Source: a virus. Taken from it: 64,000 nucleotides of DNA. Below are positions 30,334 through 43,500 of this stretch, in pieces (the stretch's first letter is position 1; each line of letters opens with the position of its first letter). Under the pieces are notes generated by a model, which saw only the letters and a program-made list of their open reading frames with translations, had not been told where the DNA came from and searched no databases. Location: IMG/VR virus record IMGVR_UViG_3300045125_000073, positions 24,812-88,811 of that record. The stretch is one strand, 5' to 3'. The position numbers and the translations under genes are program-made.

Positions 30334-31532
30334 TTAGCTAGTAAATATTTGTGATTCTGTTGTGTTTATGATTGTTATTTGTATTTGTTTCAGCAGCAAA
30401 TACTGGTTGAACATAAACGTCTGCAACAAGTTTGTTTTCTTGAACCACAGAAGCTGGATTGTTTATTTCATTACATACAATTTTAAATCGGTCCAACGCC
30501 ATTCTGAAATGTTAGATTTTCTAAAATTGTTGTTGCATTATTCACAAATCTTTGTCTAGTGTTTGCATTGTTTATTTCGCTATAAAAGACTTTGAGCGAC
30601 TTTTAACAGTTCTTTCTTAAGATATGAAACCATAAGCATTACGTTAATTTTATCAAGATAGTTTAGAGAACCGGTATATGCTGTTTGATTTCCAAAGAAA
30701 AAGGTTCCTTCTCCAGGAAAGTTTTAACAGGGTTAACTCTTCCATTTAATAAATTAACAGAGTCTGATTCAGAGAAATTTTGTTGTAGTGACAGTATTCC
30801 TTTGATTGCTCCTCTATTTTTTCCAGCCAGGAGGTGCCCATATTCTCGCATCTCTGTGCAGATCTTACTAATACATCCCGCCACATCCGGACTAAGATTA
30901 GCCTCTCGTATAGTGACAATGTTGTTTATTCCTGCTGTAAATTCTTTCCTTCCGGCTACGTAAATAACATGTTCACTTCCTGTTGTATATACCGAAATCC
31001 GACACGTGATTATCGTATGCTTGAGTTAATGGGGTTGTTGTATTTTATTGTTATTACCAATAATAGCAACACAGTCTTGTCTAGTAGTAGCAATATTTAC
31101 AGCTGCTCCAGAGAACACGTATTACCGGCATCAAAAATAGCCTGAATATCGACTAAATCTTTATTGTGTAATGGAGTACTAGACGCGCAGAATCCTCCAC
31201 CGTTTATAAAATAATGATCACCAGTAGAGCCGGTTCCACCAATATAACACTTGCCTCCGTATAGTAAATAATTGTGTACTGCCCACCACTCACCAGCCCA
31301 AGATCCTGTAGGACCGTTCAGTATAGCCTTTTTGGTTTAGTCTAGGCTAGCCATTCATTATAACTTGCTGACGTTTATAAGACCTATTTCTGTTTCTGAA
31401 TCTACCATTTGTACCAGTAGTTCCTAGAATTGGAATTAATCCATTATAAGAAATAACTCCAGCAACCAAAGGAGATTGAGGATCTGAGACAGAACCAGAC
31501 GTAAACAGTGATGCTGATGTGTTGACTGCCAT
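30334..31532 (-). CDS. 18: Contractile tail sheath protein (gp18-like), short form
   Basis: Start MAVNTSASLFTSGSVSDPQS with AGGAG before the ATG. Later parts include DLVDIQAIFDAGNTCSLEQL, TTRQDCVAIIGNNNKIQQP, NIVTIREANLSPDVAGCISK, KNRGAIKGILSLQQNFSE, PVKTFPGEGTFFFGNQTA, NVMLMVSYLKKELLKVAQS and NPASVVQENKLVADVYVQP. These are the late sheath-domain motifs (date-palm handshake region of the family). About 400 residues, well below the 659 of T4 gp18, so the outer domains seem reduced. Frame changes are many, so length is approximate. Confidence 0.75.
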
Positions 31533-31562
31533 TATTTCTCCTAAAAATCAAATTTTCTACAA

Positions 31563-31570
31563 TATTTATA
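31563..31570 (-). promoter_or_regulatory. Late promoter box (TATAAATA) for the sheath gene
   Basis: Exact TATAAATA on the minus strand, about 31 bases before the sheath ATG at 31532 and overlapping the gp17 stop at 31566. Consistent with separate strong expression of sheath and tube relative to terminase. Confidence 0.7.
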
Positions 31571-33287
31571 TTTTTAAAAGATTAGGCTCTGAATCCAGTT
31601 GTCGTCGCTCTGTTGGTTTAGTTATTTGTGGATCATATTCTTCTACATCATCAATTCCGAATATAAATCCAAAACTAAACCAGTCATCTTCTTCTATTTT
31701 TTTAATTTCTCCCTCAAATAGTTCTTTTCTGTATGTCTATATTTGTGATTTCTTTAAAATATGATTGTTTAGTTAACCATGAAAACAGAACTAAACACAT
31801 GACAAATCGTCATGTATGGCCGTCATCTGCAGCAAAGAATTCCATTTATGCAACAAAAGATAAGCAATTCTTTAATAACATCTTCGTCTTGTATTAGCAG
31901 TTTATCTTGTTCTATAAGACTTTTTAATATAGAACATCCTAGTTTTTTAACAACAGCAGTTGTTCTAACACCCAAAAGAGTTTCATCCTCGGCCAAATCC
32001 ACCATTTAAAACCATACCAGATCTTCCTTTATTCATACTGGTTAGTAGATTATCGTATTCTAAATCGTAATGTAAAATATCTGCAACTTGTCCACCAATA
32101 TCATTAACTTCTACTAACATGTACGCATTGTTATATTTTTTACCCAAAGCAGATAATATTGTAGGAAGTAACATAGGAGAAATAATATTATTTCTATATT
32201 TTGCTACAATTCGATACGGTGCTTCAGTTATATCAAATACTACAGCTGCACTATAATCTTTACCTTGACCTCTAGAAGTATCTACAGTCATAGCATATAC
32301 TCGATTTTGGTTTATGGCTCTTCGTATATCGATAAGCCCTTCTTTTGTTATGCATGAAGGGTGTTTAGGCGACTAAGAACGTGCAAGTTTGATGTAGAAA
32401 TCAATGTATTAGACGAACCAATAAAATCACAATCGTATTCACTTCTAAACTTTTGTTCGCCACCAGAACCACCACCCAATTGTTTAATTGTTCGTTCTTT
32501 CCATTTGTGATCACGAAGCGGACCACCAGGATATAATGGAACTTGGTTCCAATGCACTTCTATTGGAACATATTCGTTTCTTCCGTCTTCTCCCCGTTTT
32601 CTGATTGGCTCCTTGCCATAAACTGTAAAACATGTTTAAACCGTTTGGAGTCGATACAATAATAACTTTAGTTGTTTGACCAGAAGTAATAGTAGGATAT
32701 ACAGAGCTAAAAAACTCGTCTGCAACATTAGGCGGAACGTGTGCAAACTCATCTAAAAAGATAACGTTGTATGAACCACCACGGACAGCGGAAGCAGATG
32801 TAGCAGATGCCATGACTCTAGATCCGTTTTCTAAAGCTGATAGAAGTTTTGTTCCATTCTACCACACCATGTTGTAACCATTTTGGTAAGATACTCATAC
32901 GCTTCTTTTAAGCGTTTCATAATTTCTATGGCGGTTTTTAATTTATTTGCTAGATATTGCAATATTAACGTTTTGATTAAATATTAAATAATGAACCATC
33001 CACGCAACAGCTAGTTGTGCTTTTGCCTGTTTGTCGTGGTAGTTTTGCAATAACATATCGATTATTTTGAATAGTATTTACAATATTTTCTTGATAATCG
33101 TATAAGCTCAAATGGCTCTAAGACCTTTATCAAGTGTTACAATTTTAATATATCTTTTAATAAAATAGACAGGATCATTCGAGCACTTAATGTACTCTTC
33201 AACTTGTTCTTTTGTAAATTCTATCTGAGTACCAATCTCTTTAAGATTGGGATTGCCAAGATAACCTGTTTTCTTTTTATATCCCAT
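31566..33287 (-). CDS. 17: Terminase large subunit gp17
   Basis: Start MGYKKKTGYLGNPNLKEIGT, then EYIKCSNDPVYFIKRYIKIV, Walker A AKLPRQTGKSTT near 33045, VIFLDEFAHVPPNVADEF (Walker B with catalytic Glu), KVIIVSTPNGLNMFY (coupling motif), and nuclease motifs MTVDTSRGQGKDYSAAVVFD, MLVEVNDIGG and a late DDFVMCLVLFSWL acidic patch. About 570 residues with at least ten frame changes. It is the packaging motor and headful nuclease docked on gp20. Confidence 0.94.
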
Positions 33288-33320
33288 TGTCTAAAAATTT
33301 CTGGCTGTCTAATGCCTTTA

Positions 33321-33720
33321 TTACTGACTACGATCTTTGTTTATAAGGTCTTGCAATTCACTGGTAGATCCAACATATATGGAATTGTTTGTTGTATGAT
33401 TTACTTTTATGTCTTCTTTTTTGCTTGTTTTGTTTTTTGATATAGATCAATAAGATCTTTATTCATTTCTGATACGGTTTTTAATAACTGCCCAAGAACT
33501 TCATAAGCTCGTGGTGAATCACCAGCTTTTGCTACTTTAATATTTCATCTATAGCAACAGAACCATTATCAATTAGTCCTTTGATATTATCTCGAACATA
33601 ATTAAAATCACCATCTAGACTAATACCGTGTTACGTTATTTTGTTTTTTATAATCTCTGTTGGTTCAGATGATTTAAAAGGTATTCCTAAATTTTGTGAA
33701 ATAATATCAGAAGATTCCAT
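33321..33720 (-). CDS. 16: Terminase small subunit gp16
   Basis: From MESSDIISQNLGIPFKSSEP the frames join to DGDFNYVRDNIKGLIDNGSV, AKAGDSPRAYEVLGQLLKTV and SEMNKDLIDLYQKTKQAKKE, ending STSELQDLINKDRSQ. The DYNYxRxNLxGLIExG and PRAYEVxxQLIKT pattern marks the gp16 of T4-like marine phages. About 132 residues, slightly shorter than T4 gp16 (164). It regulates gp17 and recognises DNA for packaging. Stop at 33321, 34 bases before gp17. Confidence 0.87.
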
Positions 33721-33724
33721 ATAA

Positions 33725-34426
33725 TTATTTATCCGGTTAATACCAAATACAGTCAAAGTAATTCCAGCAGAATCTATGGATCCAAAAATATTCATATCTA
33801 CATTTTCAATCTGATAACTAGTATCTATTTTTCCAAATATGTAAGATTTAGCTAGAAATTGATATGTACTAACAATAAATCTTCTAGTAGTAAAATCGCC
33901 TTCATATTCTTGAGTTAATTGCTGTTAACTAATACTAATAGGAACATCTACTTTTTGTTGTAATATCATTCATTTTGCATTGATACTACAAATTCGGGAG
34001 AAAAATATGGTAATATTTGTTCCATTATTTGTAAATTTTCTTCTAAATTTCTAGTATAAACGTTTACAGTAAAATAAAAAGTTATAAGGAACTTCTGAAT
34101 ATGAATAACGATGTAGTATTAGATTCCGATATCGTGCCTTTTTCTTAAGTTTTTTATTTAATTTTCTAGTAGGATCGTATACCAAACCAGACAAGCTCAA
34201 AAGACATTCTCGGCAGACTTATTTGAATACGAGTTTTATCACTGATAGAACTAGGTTCGAGTTAATCGTTTTAATAAATTTTTCTTTAGTAGAATAAGTT
34301 AAAGGAACAGTTATTAGATCTTATTATTATTATTTTCATATTGTTCTATATTGTACGCCATTAAATAAGACTACCAAAACCAATAACTAATTTTCGTATA
34401 GAATCGTTTTTATAATGAGTAAACAT
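33725..34426 (-). CDS. 15: Tail terminator / sheath stabiliser gp15
   Basis: MFTHYKNDSIRKLVIGFGSL then VPLTYSTKEKFIK, RIQISLPRMSFELSGLVYDP, TRKLNKKLKKK, ILPYFSPEFVVSM and RRFIVSTYQFLAKSYIFG. These follow T4 gp15 (start MFGYFYNSSFRRY, VPITYASKEHF, VEQILPYFQPHF). About 233 residues, close to T4. Several frame changes. gp15 caps the tail and joins it to the neck. Its ATG shares bases with the gp14 stop. Confidence 0.88.
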
Positions 34427-35375
34427 TAGTAATTTCCTTCAGAAAATGGGTCAGTTTCGGTGAAATCAAATATATCTAATTTTATATTTTCTACTTCTAA
34501 TTCGTCATTATCACCTAGTGGTGCTTCCATCTTCACTATTTTAAGAACCAGTTGACTGCTAGTACCAAGATAATTAATGACATTACATTCTATACCGCTG
34601 TCTACGCCCTTTATGGTATCATTATTGGTACCTAAAACGAATAACTCCATCTATATTGATTAAACTAACACTTGTTGACCGTATGTTATTAATATTGCGA
34701 CAAATGCAGTAGCCTGTTGCATTTTCTTCTAATGCAGCTCCTCCGGTTTTGTTTATAACTTGATACACCTTTTCTCCGGGATAAAACAGATGTGCAGTTA
34801 ACCCCTCCAAGATCGTATGATACAGAATAAATGCTAGGATATTCTTTATTTTCTGTGTTGGTTGCGTCTATATCAGTAGTTCCTGTATGTAACAGTTTCT
34901 TCGATTATAAGTGAACAATTCGCAGGTTAATTTATAACAAATACAATTTTCCGTGTTGATAAAATGGATTTTCGTGTTCTACGAAAGTTTATTTCAAACA
35001 TAGATTTAGATAAAGGGAAAATAAACTAAATCGCCTTCTCTAGGTCTTGTTATTGTCGGAAATCTAGTTTGAATTTCTTGTATAAATCGTTTCTTTAGAT
35101 AGAGTTAAAAATACATTATCTTTAATTTCTATACCAAATTTACTAGCTATATCTCCCTGACCCTGAAATCCAGTAACAGAATCAATATACATTTCTATAG
35201 GGATTGCATTTTTATAATTAACTTGTTTTCCTTCACCAAATATTTTATCTATTTCAACAATATTTCTGGGAATATAATACATTTCTCTGCCCATTGTTTT
35301 TATAATTTCAATGGTCAGATCTTCTGTTAGATCTTGTTCTCCAGAATAATCTTTAAAATAAGGATTTGTTGCCAT
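34426..35375 (-). CDS. 14: Neck protein gp14
   Basis: MATNPYFKDYSGEQDLTEDL, IKTMGREMYYIPRNIVEIDK, IFGEGKQVNYKNAI, FQGQGDIASKFGIEIKDNVF and RPREGDLVYFPLSKSMFEIN align with T4 gp14 (YVPREY, LIFGEDL, FSNFGMQVQDEVTLS, EGDLIYFP). A middle part carries LFYPGEKVYQVINKTGGAAL. It ends FDFTETDPFSEGNY, comparable to the T4 end NPFDNDFMD. About 310 residues. With gp13 it seals the filled head and connects the tail. Confidence 0.92.
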
Positions 35376-35376
35376 A

Positions 35377-36185
35377 TTAACCTGTCATGAAATTAACTGG
35401 CAGTTCGTATTCGCGTTGCATTTGTTGTTCTATTATTGCTATTTCATTGATTTGCTTCTGCATATATTTGACCACCTCGCATAATAACACCACCAGGTAA
35501 AGCAACACCATCAAACTTAGCCATATTTGCTCCCCATTGACGTTTAATTAGATGCGGTTAAGATATCGTTTTAAATAACGATCATTAAAAATTTCTGTGT
35601 ATTTTTCTGGATTTAGATGCAGCATATGCCCATATACAAATCCAATCTCCTGCTTTTGTTTCCTCACCCCAATTCATGTCTAGATATAAACGATTGGTTA
35701 CTTTACTGAATACTACAGCTTTTTCTGGTTGAAATAGGTCTTGTATTAATTGAATGTATCGTTTTAGTGGCATCGTATGCATGCAAGACCCATAGAATGT
35801 ACACCACTAAGATTTCTATTAATACCAAAGTAATCGGTTAATGCTAATTGATATCGAATATCAAACATGTTGATGTTGGTAAACGGACCAAACTGCATTA
35901 CTTTAACAACAGAAACTATTTCTTTACCTGTTGGTCCATCTACTTCATTTGGAGAAAGTATATCTTCAGTATTAATATATCCGATTTGTGATATCTTCTG
36001 CTGTTAATTGATATTTAAAGAATACCTTTTCAACACCATCAAAATGGCGTTCAGTAAAATATTGAAGAGCATCGTCTAAACGATCTTCTGCCTGTTGCCA
36101 ATCTACGTTTATTTCGATAACCGGAGAACCCAGTTGTCGTAAACGCGTATTCTATGATTGCTTGTCTTGAATTTGGTGTTGCCAT
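35377..36185 (-). CDS. 13: Neck protein gp13
   Basis: MATPNSRQAIIEYALRQLGS, NVDWQQAEDRLDDALQYFTE, YINTEDILSPNEVDGPTGKE, DYFGINRNLSGVHSMGLA, RYIQLIQDLFQPEKAVVFSK and LIKRQWGANMAKFDGVALPG are the typical gp13 sequence blocks of T4-like phages; it ends REYELPVNFMTG. About 265 residues. Frame changes near 36140, 35980, 35770, 35620 and 35460. It forms the neck ring below the portal. Transcription probably starts at the CATAAATA box just upstream. Confidence 0.92.
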
Positions 36186-36202
36186 AATACTTCTCTTAAC
36201 AG

Positions 36203-36210
36203 TATTTATG
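36203..36210 (-). promoter_or_regulatory. Late promoter box (CATAAATA) for gp13
   Basis: CATAAATA on the minus strand, 18 bases before the gp13 ATG and just after the stop of the upstream gene at 36217. One mismatch from the T4 late consensus; would start a neck-terminase message. Confidence 0.6.
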
Positions 36211-36216
36211 GCATTT

Positions 36217-36790
36217 TTAATTTAAGGATGGTGGAGGTTGCTGTTCTTCTTGTCCGGAACTACTCTGCTGGGAGGGATCATCTGGTAGTGTACAGGAACA
36301 TTCATTACATCATTGTAATCGGGATATTTTCAATATAATATCGTCTGGTTATTGGTTCATTTGCTTCGTCTGGTTTACTGGGTTTGATAATTAATAAATC
36401 CAGGCATATTTAGCGGACAGTTTAATCTAGGATAATCTAATTTACTGTACTCTTCTCCTTGAGCCATTAACCACGTTCTGGGCTTGTCTCCACAACCACA
36501 ACCACCACAAAAATGTTTTCCTGGTGTTGTAGCTTTCTTTTAGATGTTCACATGGAGGAAGCTCACCACCTAGTATGCTGATTACCAAAACAACTCAAGA
36601 ACACGTAGCTGTTTTGTTGCTTTGTTTACTTTAGTATTAGTAAATGCCACGAGACGCTAAAGCCGTAGCAAAGCTTTGAACCATTCCCATCTTTTGTAGA
36701 AAGAATGCTTTGTGTTTCTTGAGCTAGGAGTTTCTGGTTCTAAACTCCGGAGCGTTGTTTTGGTTGATTTTTATTGCATCCACATCCCAT
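36217..36790 (-). CDS. Cysteine-rich small protein with a CGGCGCGD motif
   Basis: GGAG precedes the ATG at 36790. Joined frames: MGCGCNKNQPKQRSGVEPET, ALATALASRGFTNTKVNKAT, LRVLSCFG, GGELPPCEHLKESTTPGKHF then CGGCGCGDKPRTWLMAQGEE, YSKLDYPRLNCPLNMPGFIN and a Gln/Ser/Pro-rich end. Ten or so cysteines in about 190 residues, arranged in close pairs, suggest a metal (zinc or iron-sulphur) site. The YSKLDYPRLNCPLNMPGF part is also shaped for a folded domain. I do not know the family's function. It lies between the giant adhesin gene and gp13. Confidence 0.65.
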
Positions 36791-36852
36791 AATATATACT
36801 CCTATATTATATAGTAATAATACACAATATTTTTAATAATTTATTAGACGTA

Positions 36853-37510
36853 TTAATTTTCCAAATATATTCGCCTAAACAATCGCACGCCCAACCTTTT
36901 CGTGTTTTTCTTCCAATAATATTTTTACCGTAATCTGCTGACATTGTTATTTTGTTGTAGTGTACATAAAAGACACGTCTCCCATGTGAATATTTGTTTG
37001 TCCGTTTGATGTAAATGTGGTAGATGACATATATTCAGTGTCTAAACAATGGTTTGAATTTATCCGTAGAATAATTATATGATATATTTTTAAAGTAAAA
37101 TGCCAAGTTCGTCTTGACTCGGTATATACCAATCTATTAAATCCTCTAGTCATCAGTAATAATCTCTAACGAGCATCCATCAAGAACATTTTTGTTTACG
37201 ATCCTCTAGTTCGAATATGTGTTGTAGTACCCATCATACACAGAAGATCCCACAAGTGTTAACGTGTTCATCTGGTTGCATTACACGATGAACTCTCCGT
37301 AGTCTTCATTGCTGGCTAACCAATACCCACGCTTTTTCTTTTAGTTCCTGGCTCCATCAGCCTCGCGCCTCATAATCGGATGATACTTTGTGGCCAATGC
37401 ACTGCCGTATACGGTAGAGAACCTACAGGTTATAGTAGGAGGTACCAGGCTTGAATATGCCAACAAATATTCCACCCTGATACTGATCTCCTACATTTGG
37501 TAGTTTGTCA
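36853..37510 (-). other. C-terminal DUF1566/Lcl-like domain of the giant adhesin
   Basis: Joined frames read ISQNPIDKLPNVGDQYQGGI, FVGIFKPG, AWVLVASNEDYGEFIV, VGSSVYDGYYNTYSN, YIPSQDELAFYFKNI, YMSSTTFTSNGQTNIHMGDV and a final VRLFRRIYLEN. The block order (GDxYQGGIVVGIFxPG, VASxxDYG, DGYYNT, WYIPSQDELAFY, SSTxFTS, VRxxRRI) is that of DUF1566/Lcl domains found at the ends of phage fibre and bacterial surface proteins, which have a C-type-lectin-like fold. Confidence 0.75.
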
Positions 37511-40500
37511 ATAGGATTTTGTGATATAGTTAATTTTGATTTGATTACGTTTTACGGTGTTGCCTTCTACTTACTTCAGAGTAATATATTCCTTGAGCAT
37601 GGAGACAACACCAATACACGACAAAATACCAGAAATTCCTGGAGGAGCCCAGACATCCACCGTTACATTCGTTTCTTACGGTGTTTATAGAACAATCAAC
37701 CGTATCTGGCATTGTTCAGCACTTTGTTGTACAGCAATTACCGTAAATATTTTTAATATCGTAACAATTACTGATTATCATTAGGATTGCAGTTATTAGA
37801 AATATCTTCTACAGTAATCTTTACACCATTACAAGCAATATTACCGCCTGCATTTGAACAAACTTCTCCAGGATAAAAAGAGTACGGAAGACCTTCTACT
37901 TCTCCTTTATTGGAGTTCTGCGCATTCTTGTTGGGTATCGGTGGTTTGCAGGTTTGATAATAATAATTATCTGCCTTTTCCCAGTAACAACAAGCCCCAG
38001 ACTACAGGAGCAAGAAATGGATTTGCAGCACAAGGAGCATCAGTAGGACAGTTTACTGATGTGGTTTCTCCAGGTAAAAAATACCCGGTTCTATTCGAAC
38101 AATCTGCTCTTGTGATATCTGCGATGTTTGGTCCACAACAATAACCTGTCGTAGTTTGCCCTACGACACCACCTAAAGCCAACGGAGAATATTCTTGTAT
38201 TCTGGATCTAAATTGTATGGACATTAACAATCCTCCAACGAATTACAGAACAACAAGTTGTTAGTGCAGTCTATATTAGCACAAACACCGTCTATATTTT
38301 TACTTTTTATGAGAACATTATCTAATGAGAATTCGTCTGAAGTATCAGGAAGTCCCGCAATAAATTGTTGTGAAAGGTTTTGCTCTAACAGTAAATATTC
38401 TTGTAATAGAACGCGCATCTGACTGTCTCCATTTACTATAACATTGCCCTGATCGTTTAATATATGTTTACAACAACTCTCATCTTAAATACAATTTTAA
38501 CTATATTTTCTCCGTTTACACGAGGAGCCCATTCTGATGCTACAGTCGGTGTAAACACCAAAATTTTGCTGGTACCGTGAAAGTTGTATTGATGATTTTT
38601 AGAATGCAATATTTGTTGTTGTTCAGGGTTAACTTTCAGTATTATTAGCATCTCCAGCAGCATTTAAATCCTTTAACTAACCACCCTTCTAAGATAACTG
38701 ATTGTATCTGTGGATAAAGTCCTTTTTCTATATTTTTGTTTAATACTATGTTTGGGTAAATAGTTACGGTGGAAGCTGTTCCGTCTGTATGAATTATTCC
38801 TTGCTAACATTAGGATTGCTAACAATTGCAGGCATTGCTGTTACAGAAGATACACCACTCGAAAAAGATACACTGTTTACAATATTTGGATCGTGAGTAT
38901 AGATGAGCATTTATCATAGGAACTTCTTATACTTCCTACACCGCCAAGAATACCACCTAATTGAGAAAGATTATTACCGGTAAAGATAAACACAAGACTC
39001 TACCGTATAATATTGATCATTAATATTTCCACGATTCATGAAGATCAAACTGGAAAGGAACTTGAAGAAAATCCTTTGTAATAGTGAACCCCTTCACCCG
39101 GATTCACGAATTTTATAAACCCGTCTTCACTATCCAAAACTCTCTGCCCAAGTGTCGTTAGGAATAACAGTGAAGTTGTCTCCAGGACCTATTTGATTTA
39201 GTGTATACAGGTTTCATCCCATCCGGTCATTGTTCTATTAAGACCTAAATCTAAATGGGCATTTTCAAACGGTAAGCTTATGGGAGTTATTAAATCAGAG
39301 ATCTGGGATTGTATCTGGAATGAATGTAGGTATTACGTGGTGTTGTTGGGAGTGCCAAAGAGAATATTATAGTGCAGATTTTGTACTGGATACCTGATCG
39401 GAACAACCAGAATCTAAAACAAACGGACTTCCACCATCACATCCGGCAATCCACGGAAAAGTATCTCTAACAGAAACTTCAGGTTGTTCTGCACAAGTGT
39501 TTATTGGTCTTATAAACAAATTAAGTGGTAGATTAATTGTGCCAGAACCAATGCCCCAATATTTTCAAAGACGTATCTAACAGATCGCTGTAATTATTTT
39601 TTCCTAAATTGTTAGTACCACACTGATAACAATTTTTATACGAATATTGATCGTACGATTTAAGACATGAATTTTTTCCACCAGAACATATAGTAGAATT
39701 TGAATTACATTCTATAGAATTTGTATAATATTTATCCAACAGATCTGCCACAACCAGTCCGGAAGGTAGTCCTTTAGTGCCTGCGAATGGCACATACTCT
39801 GGTATTTTTGGAAATAAAGTTAAGTTTCCTGTTTTATTGCCGTTCTACTATAACGCATCGTGTCCCAATCACCAAAAAATTCTGGATCGAACACAACACC
39901 TGGCGAGTTTTTATTAATTTCTGAACACGAATTGGTGTATCGTGTATCTACCGTATAAACAACACCACCTGTATTAGGATCTGTTAGTCCTGTGCTTTTA
40001 AATACGTTACCGTCCGTATCACCAGAATACTCAGAATTATTAATAAATTTTAATTTTGGATTACTGGGATCGGTGCGATCTAAATTAGCTTGGGGATATT
40101 TCGCCTATAAGATATAAAGAACCAGACCCACAAGGTATTCCTGATAACAATTCTTTCGTGTCTAATTTTGATATTGTTGTAAAAAGTCCTGGTAACTGGT
40201 TTTCTGGTCTGTTTATACTAACAGAAACTACCGTATTTCCAAAATCTGAATCACCATTTAGTAGTTTTGTTGAACAAAATTTATCTTAAATCTATATTTC
40301 CAGATATTCTATTAGCCACCAATCTAACAACTCCCCAGTTGTACACAGAAACACAACCGTCTACTCCTGTCATTCCTACAGGAACGGATTTAGTTGTGAT
40401 GAAATTATTTTTTTGTACTCTAATTCGGTTTTTGAAAGTATTGGTTTTTTTACTTAATATTAAATAATATTTTACGGTTTCGTTAGTATTTGGTGTGTAT

Positions 40501-43500
40501 TTAAATATAGCATTACCGTTAACATTATTAAACATGGCTGATTCCAGTACACGGAACTATATCTGATGTAGGATTAAGTCTTACTGCTTGATTTTGTCTT
40601 GCAGGATTAAACGCCAATCTTGGGTTTGGTCCACCGTCATTATTTTGTAGAGCTAACAATCGTTGTCCCAGAGAATCTAACAGTGTTTTAATGTTTGGTG
40701 GAGTAATGCCGTATTTGGTTAATTTACTGTACGATTCCGGAGAAAATTCTATGGTATTGTAATACGGATTAAAACTTCTTCCTGCAGGACAATTTGTGGA
40801 AACTGGTGCTATTTTTGTTTCACCTTTAAAGCTACCAACATTATTTGTAGAAAGATTTTGTAGCTGATAGTATTACACGTAGGATCGGTAAAGAACTGTA
40901 GAAAATTGTTCTGCAAGCCCAAACAACCGTTGCCACACAACCACTAGAATCTGGAGTATTGACTTCTGTTTGTTGGTATGGGTCTGGGGTTAAACTCTGA
41001 ACGGGGCTGTTCCAAATTCGTCTACACCACTTTGTATATCTGTACAAGATTTATTGCTGACACTTCTTCTAATAAGTCAGATTTGCAAGTTTCGGTTTGT
41101 TGCTACCATTTACATTATAAGTACAATCCCAAACGTTGTCGTATATTAGAATACACAGCAGAATCTAAACTTATACCCCAACCACAGTCTTGTACTTGGG
41201 CTACACAAACGTTTGCAAATAACTTGTTGTTCTTTTAGAACTGATGGAGTACAATCATTCACAATTGGAGTTGTATTTTTCGGCAATCTGTGCAGTACCT
41301 CTGCATGGTTGCACGTAATTTGCACTTTATATTTGCTGGATTAGCGTTCTACCGTGCACGAATCTACATCCTCTTCTGGTTTCTGCGGACGACCGTTAAA
41401 ATACATCAACAAATTTAGCGAAGAACAGTAGCACCACTTGCAGTTCTTTACAGTCATCTGGTAGATAAACTGGTCCTAGATCTGTCACATGCACCATTGT
41501 TAACCGCTAGGATCTAGCCCATGGATCGAATACGTAACAGTCACAGGAACCACTAGCTTGATTGGCTGTACATTCGGTCGTGTTATCCGGTTTGTCCCAG
41601 TTTCTGTACAGTTATGGTTGGAGAACCTGGAGGTAAGTTGTGGAACTGTTACCGTATTCGAAGGTAGAACTAATTTTAACTGGTGCTAGCGAAGTTGGTA
41701 GTAAAGCGATAAGATTAAAATCAGCTTCGTATCTAAATGATCTGGAGTTCCTGGTTTGGGCGCTCTTTTGTAAAGCTACCTTCATTCAATACATTTCTAG
41801 TCTGTATGGACCGTCGATTGGTGTTTAAGAAAGTATTCGTAATTGTCTGTGACATGGGGTAGTGCAGTCTCTGCTCAATAAAGTCCACTGACCAGAGCAA
41901 TTAGAAAATGTGGTTTGTGAGCACATTCCAGCCACTACAGCATTTGCCTAATAGCACCTTCAACAACCGCAATACACGGATTTGTAACTATTTTTCTCAG
42001 ATCCTAGGATAAAATACTCCATTGTTTTGCTTAAACGCACGACAGTTAGCGCAGTTTGTTGCTACGGAAGTACAGCCTTCGACAGCAATACACCCCAAAC
42101 AAGATGTGATCGCATTGCTTCACAATTACTAACACAATTTGCGGGAGGAATAATCGGTGATTCTGCACCAGGAGACTTCTGGACAAACAAATCTCTAAGC
42201 CCTGTTCCATTCTGGAACAAAACGTTTCAACACACGGTTTTAAAGTAGGAGCTCCACCTGAGCAAATTTACAAGTCTTGTAACGGTAGTGGATTTGACAT
42301 AATTTCTTAGACCAGATGGTATTGCATCGTGGCAAACAACAATAACACAAGCTGGTCTCCGTTTCCCGTCGTTACGAATATTAGTGCAACCTATATCACC
42401 ACAAGTTTGATCCTAAGTAGTCTAGTCCAATGACCAGTATTCGTACCACGGATATACAGACTTTTGTCTGCACTGAATATCTGCTTTCTAATTTTACTAC
42501 ACCACCAACGGATTCACAAAAAAAGTTAGTGCAGGACTATTAAATTGTACTTTACCACAATCAGCAGCAGCTTAGATACAATTGCACAACAATGCCCATT
42601 AAAACAGCCGTGTTGATTGGTTGTTGCATTGATATTGTTTTCCGTCTACGTCCTGTGGCTGTAATGATTTGAACTTGAGGCCAAACATTATCTGTCAGTC
42701 CTGGTAAGTATCGTGTTGTGGATAGAATTTATAGTCTGTAATCCACTCTGGTTAGTCTTACAATTTGGTCCTAACACAATTTTGTTGGTTTGTTATTAAT
42801 TGAGCACAATCAGATCGTGTTAGTTGGTTTGTTGCGGAGGTCCACCTGGGCCACCATAGACCTCCCAACGAGTTAAAACACAGACAGTCATCTGGATTTC
42901 CACATATTCCTATCTCGTTATGGACCACAAATGATCTGAAATTTGATTACAGTGTTTATTCCTGAAGTAAAATGGCCTCCTAATGCTGCACAGCCGGATC
43001 GTTTTGGTGTTTGTGGCACAGACCGGATCCCAGACAGCATGCACCGTCTTCATTCACTTGACAGAGAGTAGATGTACAGGGGCCGTCTTTAGGAATTCCA
43101 CCCAAAAGAAGTACAAGCAGACTCTTCTACATCTATTATAACAAAAACCGTCCACACAACAAGATCTAAACACACCACACGAGTCACTACAAATCTTTTG
43201 AGGAGTAAATACTCCTCCTAAATAACTTGACGCAGATTTCTGGTGAAACGTATTCAGTAGCATAAGCTGGTATCCACTGTTATGACAGCACGATCCCACA
43301 GAATCACTGTAAAACGGACCACCATATCCCATACCACGCGCAACTATGGCACCATTAAATGTTAAACCGCCGTTTGCTGGTCCACAGATGAAGAATATTA
43401 GTTCCAGATAAAAACCCATAGTTGGTCAAGCCCTGTGGAGGTTGATGTTGAATCACTAAAATACACATTATGCGGGCAGAGTTCCATAACATCAGATCCT

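Noticed and set aside
36801-36944. A 48-codon gene between the giant adhesin and the CGGCGCGD protein
   Set aside because: One frame over, the same bases give the VRLFRRIYLEN end expected of the DUF1566-like domain, so it is probably the adhesin C-terminus.
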